From NCBI RefSeq assembly GCF_025152525.1, contig NZ_JALXXL010000006.1:62001-126000 (forward strand): DNA of 64,000 nt, given 5' to 3'. The position numbers and the translations under genes were made by a program. This stretch comes from Corynebacterium sp. p3-SID1056 (GTDB lineage Bacteria; Actinomycetota; Actinomycetes; Mycobacteriales; Mycobacteriaceae). How positions within the stretch are numbered: position 1 is the stretch's first letter; every line of letters begins with the position of its first letter. The notes beneath the pieces were generated by a model. The model had not been told where the DNA came from. It made no database searches and saw only the letters and a list, made by a program, of their open reading frames with translations. Positions 53,000-61,057 of the stretch are shown here, in pieces.

Positions 53000-55900
53000 T
53001 TAAATCCGGATACCGTACTGGGACAGCAGTTGGCGGATGTGGTCTTGGTTGACAATGGCAGCATAGCTTGCGCCGCCGAGCGCGGCGAGCAGTCCGAGCA
53101 CAATGGGCAGCCACGTCGCGCTCGATGAAGTCTTCGGCGCAGGTGCCGGCCTCGCAGCGTCTTTCGCGTAAAGGGTTACCCGCTGCGTGCGCTGCGAGCC
53201 GTCCGGGTACGTCACCACGCGCGGCACCTCAATTGAGGCGTGCTCAGCGACGCTCGAATCCACGCGCGCGGTTATTTCACCGGTGACGGCGTTGATATTG
53301 ATGCTCCAACCCGGGGCGGAAAAGTCCCCAGCCAGCCCGTAGGTTGTTCCCTTCGGTGCCATTGGTGCGGTGGCTGTCTCCTGCTCACGCGCCTGCGAGT
53401 TTGTCAGCACGGTGACGGGCATGAGCGTCACCGACCCATCCGGGTACTGCACCCGAATCTGCACCGTGTACGAGGCGTCGACCGGGGCGTTGTCGGGGAT
53501 TTCCACACGCACTTTGCCCGTGTGCTTATCGACGCTCACCCGCAGACCAGCATCATCAGCCAGCGTGAATTCGGTGCCAGCAGGCACCTTTCCTGTTGGG
53601 GTAGACATTGCTGTCTTGCCCACCTTGACCACGGAGACCGGGAACTTAGGTGCATCGCGCTTCGCCGGTGCCTGTGCCGCAGCTACCCCCACGTACGCCT
53701 CGATAGTCTGCGTGGAGCCATCGGGATAGCGTGCCTCGACCGGCACCACCACGGGCTTGGCCGTCCCGGTCGGCGCGGTCATCCGCAGAGTACCTGTCGT
53801 CGCGTCCACCGACGCCGACCAGGCCTGGAGGTCTCCTGGGAGCAGCGCAAACTCCGTGTGCGCTGGCAGAGAGGTGGGGTTGGCGATTTTCAACTCTGTA
53901 CTTTGCCCCGGGCCAACAAGTACCCCCATCTCATAGCGCGGCGCGGTGACCTGCGACATGGACGCCGCGGCGACCTCAAAGGGCACACGTACTGTCTGCG
54001 TGGAATCATCCGGAAAGGTCACGAAGACATCGACCGGGAGGATTTCGCCGATCTTCGCACCGCGCGGTGCGCTGAACGTCACCCTGCCGTCCACATCAGC
54101 AGTGGCATTGGAGGTACCTTCAACCTTGAACTTCGTGCCTGCGGGAAGCGGCTGCCAATCGTAGGCACCACGACGCGCAATCGGTGCCGCGCTCACGGCG
54201 CTTCCACCCGCCCGCACGATACGCGGCGCGTAGGACACCTTGTACAACGAAGCCAAGGAGGCAGGCTTTGTCACCGTCACCGCAACGGTGCCCGTCCCTG
54301 CGGTGGAGTTAGGTACCTCAATGAGGTACTCGCCTGGGGTCACAACCTCGGGCGGCGCGATCACCACCGTGCCTGCCGCGTCAACGGTGGCCCAATCGGC
54401 GCCGTTGATCGTGAATCCGGAGCGCTGCACCACCGGCTGGCCGAAGGTAATCCCTGCAGCCACTTTTTCCTTCGGTCGTGTTTTCACGACACCGCCCGGA
54501 GCCACAGTCACGGCATCCCATGTGAAGTACACCGCCGGTTTCGGGGTTGGCTTCGGTGCTGGTGTGGGTGTTGGTTTTGTCGTTGCAGTTTTCGTGGGTT
54601 TTGGCTTTGGTGTTGATGCTGAAGTTGGAGTCGGTGTGGAAGTGTGTGACGGCTTTGGCGTTGGTGCTGTCCTAGAAGTTGGGGTGGGGGTTGGCTCCAC
54701 GGTGAGGACGGGAACAAGGTCAAGCTTCCTGTGTACCTCGGTGAGCTGGCCCATGCGGATCGAAAACTCGGCTTCATCTGGGAGGTGGCCATCGGCCTCG
54801 AAACGCACCGTGTACTCCCCCTCCTGTAGTTCCTGTGGGGTGAAGACACCATTGGCGTCCGCAACAAGGCGTATGTCTCCCGGGGTGATGTGCGCCTTCG
54901 CGTGGGGCAGGGACTCACCGCCCTCCCCCACAACGCGGAATCGCACACTGCCCTTGCGTTCCTTCGCGTTCAGGGGCATGTCAACGGTGGTCTCCTCGCC
55001 GGAGCGGACCACAACGCCCTGCCGTAACGCAGCCTGAGTCAGTTTGGTTTCCGCAAAGGTAATTTCGATAACACCAGGCAGCAGATTCTCCAGTGTGTAA
55101 AAGCCGTGCTGATCGGTAGTGGCAGTGCATTCTTCTCCGCCATCGACGATCACGCAAACCCCCGCGACTGGTTCACCCGACTCGTCGACCACCTGGCCGG
55201 CGACCGAGCCGAACTGAGGGAGCACATTGACGTCCTCCAACTCGTTGACCGCCCGCTCATGGATCTCAACGGTCTTTTCATCGCCGCGGGTGTCGTGTTT
55301 TTCCGACGCCGCAACCTTCAGCGTCGCACTACCCGCCGGAACGCCGGTGAGCGTGTATTTTCCCTCGTCGTTGGTGATCGCATTGCGCTCCCCGACGGAC
55401 ACTTCGACGCCTTCGAGCGGCTGATTGTCCCGGTCAATCACGCGACCCGTCGCGGTAATTGGGATCAGATCCTTCTCTGGGACTGCAACCTCGCCTTTGG
55501 CTTCAACAGTAAACGGCTCAGGCGCAAGGTAGCCCGGCACAGTGCCGAGTTTGAGGGAGTACATGCCTGGTTTGACGTTGCTGAAGCTGTAGGTGCCGTC
55601 CTTGTCTGTCTTCGTGGTGTCGGTGACGGTGCCGGCACCGTCGAGAAGCGAGACCTCGAGCCCCTCCGGGAATTTCCCGCTTTCTCGATCGACGGCGACG
55701 TTGCCGCTTAAAGTTGCGAGCTTTGGGTTGATCGGGTCAATGAAACCTCTTCCGCCTGCGCTTTGCGACGAACCAGATCCACGCACCGGAAGCGTGCCCG
55801 CCCCACCCTTCTTGTCCACAATCAGCGTTTGGCCGTCTTTGAGCGTCACATCCTTCTCAAAGGTAAAGTCCATCCAGCGCGTGCCCGTATCGTCGATATG

Positions 55901-56269
55901 GCCGTAGCCCGTCACTTCCCCGAAATCCTCGACCTCAGTTGTGCCGTGGGTAAGCTTGACCGCGTACGTATCCTCGGCCGGGAAGTTCTTCCCGTCACCA
56001 CCGATGACATAGAAGTAGAGTCGCACGGAGCGGAAAGTTTTCGGCTCGTAGTCGCCGTCGGCAAGCCGGAAGATAGCGCGCCAATCCGTCGCGATGGACT
56101 CCTTTACACCTGTAGAGACGGTGAGGCTGAAGTCGCCGTCGTTCACGTCAAACTTTTCGGCAGCGTGGGCGACAGTCAGGGGTATGGCGGGCACCGCAGT
56201 GACTCCGGAAGCAGCACAGGCTGCGACCGCAGCAATGGCAATAGAACGGCCCCAGAAACCACGCACCAT
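53000..56269 (-). CDS. Large adhesin-like surface protein with CarboxypepD_reg and Rib-type repeats
   Basis: 1089 residues: signal peptide (1-37); a unique N-terminal domain (about 38-175) with DTGTRWMDFTFEKD; four beta domains of carboxypeptidase-regulatory/Cna_B type (about 185-272, 275-345, 355-432, 440-520), each with a D.DGTYSF- or DEGKYTL-like turn; a Pro/Thr/Lys linker (524-578); five Rib-like repeats (580-668, 672-766, 775-862, 870-955, 960-1035), three with YPDGS; a transmembrane segment (about 1052-1073) and a 16-residue tail. No sortase motif. GGGAG lies 5 nt before ATG 56269. The start of the cluster and divergent from sqdB. Likely a long stalk projecting through the mycolate layer. 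Confidence 0.8.
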   Translation of the reverse strand: MVRGFWGRSIAIAAVAACAASGVTAVPAIPLTVAHAAEKFDVNDGDFSLTVSTGVKESIATDWRAIFRLADGDYEPKTFRSVRLYFYVIGGDGKNFPAEDTYAVKLTHGTTEVEDFGEVTGYGHIDDTGTRWMDFTFEKDVTLKDGQTLIVDKKGGAGTLPVRGSGSSQSAGGRGFIDPINPKLATLSGNVAVDRESGKFPEGLEVSLLDGAGTVTDTTKTDKDGTYSFSNVKPGMYSLKLGTVPGYLAPEPFTVEAKGEVAVPEKDLIPITATGRVIDRDNQPLEGVEVSVGERNAITNDEGKYTLTGVPAGSATLKVAASEKHDTRGDEKTVEIHERAVNELEDVNVLPQFGSVAGQVVDESGEPVAGVCVIVDGGEECTATTDQHGFYTLENLLPGVIEITFAETKLTQAALRQGVVVRSGEETTVDMPLNAKERKGSVRFRVVGEGGESLPHAKAHITPGDIRLVADANGVFTPQELQEGEYTVRFEADGHLPDEAEFSIRMGQLTEVHRKLDLVPVLTVEPTPTPTSRTAPTPKPSHTSTPTPTSASTPKPKPTKTATTKPTPTPAPKPTPKPAVYFTWDAVTVAPGGVVKTRPKEKVAAGITFGQPVVQRSGFTINGADWATVDAAGTVVIAPPEVVTPGEYLIEVPNSTAGTGTVAVTVTKPASLASLYKVSYAPRIVRAGGSAVSAAPIARRGAYDWQPLPAGTKFKVEGTSNATADVDGRVTFSAPRGAKIGEILPVDVFVTFPDDSTQTVRVPFEVAAASMSQVTAPRYEMGVLVGPGQSTELKIANPTSLPAHTEFALLPGDLQAWSASVDATTGTLRMTAPTGTAKPVVVPVEARYPDGSTQTIEAYVGVAAAQAPAKRDAPKFPVSVVKVGKTAMSTPTGKVPAGTEFTLADDAGLRVSVDKHTGKVRVEIPDNAPVDASYTVQIRVQYPDGSVTLMPVTVLTNSQAREQETATAPMAPKGTTYGLAGDFSAPGWSININAVTGEITARVDSSVAEHASIEVPRVVTYPDGSQRTQRVTLYAKDAARPAPAPKTSSSATWLPIVLGLLAALGGASYAAIVNQDHIRQLLSQYGIRI

Positions 56270-56460
56270 GCAAACTCCCAGACTCTCATATTCTTTTAAC
56301 ACTGCTAATCACACTATTGAACTACAAATACACAAAAAACGCACGTCACAACGCATTCACGCGCATAATCACTCCTAGATGATCCCTCCGTTCCCGCTGT
56401 ATATTTCCTCAGACGTAGATAGCCAGCACAACGAGCAATTGGTAGGTATCGTGAATAAAA

Positions 56461-56473
56461 GCGCGTAACGCGC
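56461..56473. promoter_or_regulatory. 13-bp palindrome and direct repeat before sqdB
   Basis: GCGCGT-A-ACGCGC (56461-56473) is a perfect palindrome 32 nt before the sqdB start. Next to it TCAACGTGGAAA (56481-56492) and TCAACGTGAAAA (56500-56511) repeat each other with a 19-nt period; the second copy covers the start codon and the first holds the ribosome binding site GGAAAGG. Both could be regulator or RNA-level signals. Confidence 0.35.
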
Positions 56474-56504
56474 AACAGCTTCAACGTGGAAAGGTTTACT
56501 CAAC

Positions 56505-57701
56505 GTGAAAATTGCGGTACTCGGCGGAGATGGGTTTTGCGGCTGGCCAGCGTCGCTGCATCTGTCTGACCTCGGCCACGAGGTGGTGGTAGTAGACAAC
56601 CTTTCCCGCCGCGCCATCGACGAGGAGTTAGGCGTTGAGTCCCTCACCCCCATCGTGTCCACAGAAGAACGCATCGCCGCGTGGGAGGAAGTCTCCGGCA
56701 ACACCATCGGCTTCCGCAACATCGACGTGGCGAAAGACTACGATGGGCTGCTCGAGTTCATCACTTCTTTCAAGCCCGACGCAGTGATTCACTTTGCCGA
56801 GCAGCGGGCCGCGCCGTATTCCATGAAGACCCCGCGCACGAAGCGCTACACGGTGGACAACAATGTCAACGCCACCCACAACCTGCTCGTCGCAATCGTG
56901 GAGTCGGGCCTGGACGTGCACGTCGTCCACCTCGGCACGATGGGCGTGTACGGCTACGGCACTGCAGGCATGAAGATCCCAGAGGGCTACCTGGATATCA
57001 CAGTGCACACGGACGAGGGCACCACCGTGGAGCAGGAGATCCTCTACCCCACGAACCCGGGCTCGGTGTACCACATGACAAAGGTGCTCGACCAGAACTT
57101 GTTCGCCTACTACGCGAAGAACGACGAGCTGCGCATCACCGACCTGCACCAGGGCATCATCTGGGGCACCCACACCGAGCAGACGCAGCGCGACGAGCGC
57201 CTGATCAACCGCTTCGACTACGACGGGGACTACGGCACGGTACTCAACCGCTTCCTCATGCAGGCTGCCGTGGGGTACCCGCTGACTGTGCACGGCACGG
57301 GCGGCCAGACTCGCGCATTCATCCACATCCAGGACATGTGCAAGTGCATCCAGATCGCCCTCGAAAACCCGCCGGCGCGTGGCGAGCGGGTCAAGATCTT
57401 TAACCAGATGACGGAAACGCACCGCGTCCGCGACTTGGCAGCACTCGTGGCGAAGATCTCCGGCGCCGAGGTCCAGATGGTGCCCAACCCACGCAAGGAG
57501 TCGGCAGAGAACGAGCTCTTTGTGAAAAACGACACGTTTATCGGTCTTGGCCTGCAGCCGACGAAGCTGGCCGAAGGCCTGCTCAGCGAGGTTGAGGACG
57601 TAGCGCGCAAGTACGCCGAGCGTGCGGATCGCTCCAAGATCCCGGCGCGCTCGCTGTGGACGGCGAAGCAGGCCGCTGGCGTGCCCACGGGCGAGCGCTA
57701 A
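56505..57701 (+). CDS. sqdB: UDP-sulfoquinovose synthase
   Basis: 398 residues, extended SDR. Converts UDP-glucose and sulfite to UDP-sulfoquinovose with bound NAD. LGGDGFCGWPASLHL (6-20) is the atypical SqdB Rossmann loop; HFAEQRAAPYSM, HLGTMGVYG (T145), GSVYHMTK (Y189, K193), RFDYDGDYGTVLNRF, QAAVGYPLTVHGTGGQTRAF and VPNPRKESAEN follow Arabidopsis SQD1 and bacterial SqdB block by block. The catalytic Thr/Tyr/Lys triad is intact. GTG start, GGAAAGG 10 nt upstream. Stop and next start overlap as TAATG, so it is coupled to the glycosyltransferase. It is divergent from the surface-protein cluster. Confidence 0.9.
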   Translation: MKIAVLGGDGFCGWPASLHLSDLGHEVVVVDNLSRRAIDEELGVESLTPIVSTEERIAAWEEVSGNTIGFRNIDVAKDYDGLLEFITSFKPDAVIHFAEQRAAPYSMKTPRTKRYTVDNNVNATHNLLVAIVESGLDVHVVHLGTMGVYGYGTAGMKIPEGYLDITVHTDEGTTVEQEILYPTNPGSVYHMTKVLDQNLFAYYAKNDELRITDLHQGIIWGTHTEQTQRDERLINRFDYDGDYGTVLNRFLMQAAVGYPLTVHGTGGQTRAFIHIQDMCKCIQIALENPPARGERVKIFNQMTETHRVRDLAALVAKISGAEVQMVPNPRKESAENELFVKNDTFIGLGLQPTKLAEGLLSEVEDVARKYAERADRSKIPARSLWTAKQAAGVPTGER

Positions 57702-58819
57702 TGCGCATCGCCATCCTCACCGAGGTCTTCCTTCCCAAGATTGACGGTGTGGTCACGCGACTGACCCGCCACCTCGATCAACTGGCCGAGATGGGGCACG
57801 AGGTCCTCATTTTTGCGCCGGGCAATCCGCCCGCCGAGTACGCGGGCTTTGAGGTTGTCTCCATCCCGTCGCGAGATCTCAAGGTGTACCCAGAGGTCAA
57901 GCACGGCATGATGGGGCCGAAGACGTTGCGCCGCCTGCGCGAGTTCGACCCGGACATCGTGCACGCGGTCAACCCAATTTGGACCGCGGGCTGGTCGACG
58001 CTCGTCGTCGCGCGCCGTTTCCCGATGCTTGCGTCTTTCCACACCGACGTGCCCGAATACTGCGTCAAGCTGGGCATTCCGTGGGTCAAACCCATTGCGA
58101 AGTGGGGGCTACGCACGTTCCATTCCCGCGCGGCTATCAACCTGGTCACTTCCGGGCCAATGATGGAGAAGGCGGCCGAATACCGGATCCCCAACGTCAA
58201 GCTTTGGCCAAAAGCCGTGGACACAACACGCTTTACCCCCGCGGCGCGCTCCGCGTCGATGCGTGAGCGTCTCGGCGGCGGACCTCTCGTGCTCTTCGTC
58301 GGCCGTATCTCTGCGGAGAAGTCCGTGGAGCGCTGCATCCCCATCATGGAGGAAGTTCGCAAACGCATCCCCGACGCACGCATTGCGTTCGTTGGCGAAG
58401 GCCCACAGTATCAGGCACTTCGAAACAAGGCCCCCGACTGGGCCACGTTTACCGGCTATCTCTCCGGGGCGGAGCTTTCGGCTGCGTATGCTTCCGGCGA
58501 TGTGTTGCTCTTCCCGTCTACGACTGAAACGCTCGGCTTCGCGGCTTTAGAATCCTTTGCTTCGGGAGTTCCAGTCGTGGCCGCCAACGCTGGTGGCCTG
58601 CCATTTGTCATCGACGACGGGAAAACCGGCATCCTCGTCGACCCCGACTCCCCCGATGCCGTGTGGGCCGAAGAAATTGTGCGCGTACTGCGGGACGACG
58701 CCGCCCACGACCGGCTCGCAGCCGCAGCCAGGGCCGAGGCGAAGCGCTGGACCTGGCGCGCTTCCTCGGAGCAGGTGGTCACGTACTACGAGGAAGTTAT
58801 TCGAAACGCAAAACGGTGA
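57701..58819 (+). CDS. sqdX: SqdX-like GT4 glycosyltransferase (sulfoquinovosyltransferase)
   Basis: 372 residues, GT-B fold. The N-terminal half MRIAILTEVFLPKIDGVVTR and YPEVKHGMMGPK resembles SqdX and related mannosyltransferases; the C-terminal half has LFVGRISAEKSVERCIP and the E-x7-E motif in PSTTETLGFAALESFASG. In SQDG synthesis SqdX transfers sulfoquinovose from UDP-SQ to diacylglycerol. The coupling to sqdB is the main argument for this acceptor and donor; on its own the sequence would also allow a mannosyltransferase such as MgtA. No signal peptide; probably membrane-associated at the cytoplasmic side. Confidence 0.75.
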   Translation: MRIAILTEVFLPKIDGVVTRLTRHLDQLAEMGHEVLIFAPGNPPAEYAGFEVVSIPSRDLKVYPEVKHGMMGPKTLRRLREFDPDIVHAVNPIWTAGWSTLVVARRFPMLASFHTDVPEYCVKLGIPWVKPIAKWGLRTFHSRAAINLVTSGPMMEKAAEYRIPNVKLWPKAVDTTRFTPAARSASMRERLGGGPLVLFVGRISAEKSVERCIPIMEEVRKRIPDARIAFVGEGPQYQALRNKAPDWATFTGYLSGAELSAAYASGDVLLFPSTTETLGFAALESFASGVPVVAANAGGLPFVIDDGKTGILVDPDSPDAVWAEEIVRVLRDDAAHDRLAAAARAEAKRWTWRASSEQVVTYYEEVIRNAKR

Positions 58820-59240
58820 CCTCGGCGGTCTCCCCGCCCTCGTATTCGCGGGATTCCGTCGCTGTCCTCACTGTCGCCGAAGGATCAATTTCCTGGTAAG
58901 GGGTCACACCCGGACCACAGGCATCGAGTTTGCGCGGGTCGAACCACTCGATATCTGCGCGGCCGTCTGCGATCACACCGATGCCGGAGGCGGTCTCCCA
59001 CGCCTGGGAATCGCTGTCAATGCCGGGCACGTCGTTTGGGTTGAAGCCGAGGCGCTGCGCTTCGGTCTTGTCCGTGTACGGGCAGAACACGTACGCCCGC
59101 TCCACCCCCGGCCCCGCCACATCCGCGACGGCGAAGTCTCCAGCGAGCGCGGCGTCTTGCAGCCCCAGGTCCGTGCCATGCGCAGCGCAGCTCGCCAGGG
59201 CGAATGCGCCAGCGATGGCAAGGACTCGGGTACGAAACAT
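58797..59240 (-). CDS. Putative lipoprotein, 147 residues
   Basis: Signal peptide with lipobox LASC (Cys18), then about 125 residues of compact domain with two further cysteines (VFCPYTDKTEAQ and DACGPGVTPYQEID). No family recognised. The end overlaps sqdX by 23 nt (convergent). It begins 4 nt after the gapB stop on the same strand, so it may be the last gene of a gapB-lipoprotein unit. Confidence 0.75.
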   Translation of the reverse strand: MFRTRVLAIAGAFALASCAAHGTDLGLQDAALAGDFAVADVAGPGVERAYVFCPYTDKTEAQRLGFNPNDVPGIDSDSQAWETASGIGVIADGRADIEWFDPRKLDACGPGVTPYQEIDPSATVRTATESREYEGGETAEVTVLRFE

Positions 59241-59244
59241 CGTT

Positions 59245-60696
59245 TTACTTAATATCCTCCGGTGCCTTACGCGCCGGGTAGATCGTCGGACGCACGCCTG
59301 CGATCTCCTCGACGACGCGGACGACCTGGTGGGAGTAGCCGTACTCGTTGTCGTACCACACGTAGAGCACGAGGTGGTTGCCGGAAGCAATCGTGGCAAG
59401 GCCGTCGACCACGGATGCGTGGGTGGTACCCAGAAGATCCGTGGACACCACTTCGGGCGACTGGATGTAGTCGATCTGCTGGCGCAGGTTGGAGTCGGTG
59501 GACACGCGGCGCAGGAAGTTGTTGACCTCGTCCTTCTCTACGTCCTTCTGCAGGTCGAGGTTGAGCACCGCCATGGACACATCCGGCGTAGGCACGCGGA
59601 TCGCGTTACCGGTGAGCTTGCCCTCGAACTCCGGCAGCGCCTTGGAAACCGCCTTCGCCGCACCGGTCTCGGTGAGCACCATGTTCAGGCCAGCCGCGCG
59701 ACCGCGACGGTCGCCCTTGTGGAAGTTATCGGCCAGGTTCTGGTCATTCGTGTAGGCGTGCACCGTTTCCACGTGGCCGTGGTTGACGCCGTAGCGGTCG
59801 TTGATCACCTTGAGCACCGGGGTGATGCCGTTGGTAGTACACGACGCAGCGGAAAGCACCTTCTCGTCACCGATCATGTCCTGGTTGATGCCGTAGACGA
59901 TGTTCGGAATGTCGCCCTTGCCCGGCGCGGTGAGCAGGACGCGGTCTACGCCCTTGGACTCGAGGTGCTGCGACAGGCCCGCGCGGTCGCGCCAGACACC
60001 GGTGTTATCCACCACGATGGCGTCGTTGATGCCGTAGGAGGTGTAGTCCACCTCTGCCGGATCGTTGGCGTAAATCATCTGGATCGGGGTGCCGTTGGCC
60101 CAGATAATCTCGTTTTCCTTGTCCACAGTGATAGTGCCGTCAAAGGCACCGTGGACGGAGTCGCGGCGCAGCAGGGAGGCACGCTTGACGATGTCGTCCT
60201 CGCCCTTCTTACGCACAACCACTGCGCGCAGGCGCACGCCGCCGTATGCTGCTTCACGCGCGATGAGGATACGAGCCAGGAGGCGGCCGATGCGGCCGAA
60301 GCCGTACAACACCACGTCGCGGGCCTGCAGCTCAGAAGACGTTCCAACGACCTCGGAAAGCTCCTCCTCGAGGAACTCGCGCAGATCCTTGCCCTCGGTG
60401 CGGGAGTAGTTCTTGGCCAGGCGCCCCAGGTCGATCGAGGCGGTGCCCAGGTCCATCTTCACCAGTTCCTGCAGGATGGGCAGCGTGTCGTCGAGAGGCA
60501 GCTCCCGCTCGACGATGCGACGCGCGTAGCGGTGGGCCTTAATGATGTCGATGTCGGTCGCCCCCAGAAGCAGGCGACCGTAGATGGAGGTCACGGCGTT
60601 GTGCTCGCGGTGCAGCTGGCTGATCAGCGGCAGCATTTCCTGCGCAAGGGTGAGCTTGTGGTTCCAGTCAGCGGCGGGGGTAGTCGATTGTGTCAC
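59245..60696 (-). CDS. gapB: Glyceraldehyde-3-phosphate dehydrogenase GapB type
   Basis: 483 residues, like C. glutamicum GapB (480), with an N-terminal extension of about 125 residues before the Rossmann fold (VVLYGFGRIGRLLARIL). Active-site Cys in SAASCTTNGITPV; substrate-binding GRRGRAAGLNMVLTETGAA. The long form is known from C. glutamicum as a second GAPDH that favours gluconeogenesis; assignment by similarity. GTG 60696 (MTQSTTPAADW) follows GAGG at 7 nt; an upstream GTG would add non-conserved residues. Confidence 0.92.
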   Translation of the reverse strand: MTQSTTPAADWNHKLTLAQEMLPLISQLHREHNAVTSIYGRLLLGATDIDIIKAHRYARRIVERELPLDDTLPILQELVKMDLGTASIDLGRLAKNYSRTEGKDLREFLEEELSEVVGTSSELQARDVVLYGFGRIGRLLARILIAREAAYGGVRLRAVVVRKKGEDDIVKRASLLRRDSVHGAFDGTITVDKENEIIWANGTPIQMIYANDPAEVDYTSYGINDAIVVDNTGVWRDRAGLSQHLESKGVDRVLLTAPGKGDIPNIVYGINQDMIGDEKVLSAASCTTNGITPVLKVINDRYGVNHGHVETVHAYTNDQNLADNFHKGDRRGRAAGLNMVLTETGAAKAVSKALPEFEGKLTGNAIRVPTPDVSMAVLNLDLQKDVEKDEVNNFLRRVSTDSNLRQQIDYIQSPEVVSTDLLGTTHASVVDGLATIASGNHLVLYVWYDNEYGYSHQVVRVVEEIAGVRPTIYPARKAPEDIK

Positions 60697-60871
60697 TATA
60701 ATCCTCAAATACGGTCGTGGGTGTACAAGCAATGTGCCTTTCGGGGGCATTCCGAGGGCCCATATGACCCCTAGCTTAGCGCGTTTCCCATATATTCAAG
60801 CTTCAAGTGCGCCCAAATTACACCCGCGTGCCCCCGCGTGAGCGGCGCTACTTAGGCGTAGCATGATTGCC

Positions 60872-61057
60872 ATGGATTTAAGCTCTCAATTGAACGCCAA
60901 TATGCACTCCGGCGCGCAGGATTTGCGTGACGCCCTGTTCACCCCAGCCACCGAGTTCCTTCCTGCCTCCTGGCAGGCATCACTCAACGATTTGAGCCAC
61001 TCCGTGATCGGCTTGTGGGACTCCATCGTGCGCGCAGTCGAAATGCTCCTGTTCTAG
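60872..61057 (+). CDS. Small amphipathic protein, 61 residues
   Basis: MDLSSQLNANMHSGAQDLRD ... ends SVIGLWDSIVRAVEMLLF. No signal peptide, largely helical and amphipathic with a hydrophobic C-terminal stretch, size range of the corynebacterial PorA/PorH outer-membrane porin peptides, but I see no sequence match to them. ATG 60872 is 7 nt after TAGCAT (60859-60864). The stop overlaps the convergent acyl-CoA hydrolase gene by 4 nt. The 60697-60871 region otherwise holds the gapB promoter area. Confidence 0.6.
   Translation: MDLSSQLNANMHSGAQDLRDALFTPATEFLPASWQASLNDLSHSVIGLWDSIVRAVEMLLF

Noticed and set aside
44289..56269. Sortase-anchored pilus cluster
   Set aside because: The Cna_B-like domains suggest pili, but no LPXTG motif, pilin motif or sortase gene is present.
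58930..60774. 614-codon frame antisense to gapB
   Set aside because: gapB with its active-site segment lies on the minus strand; the plus frame is Val/Asp/His-rich shadow.
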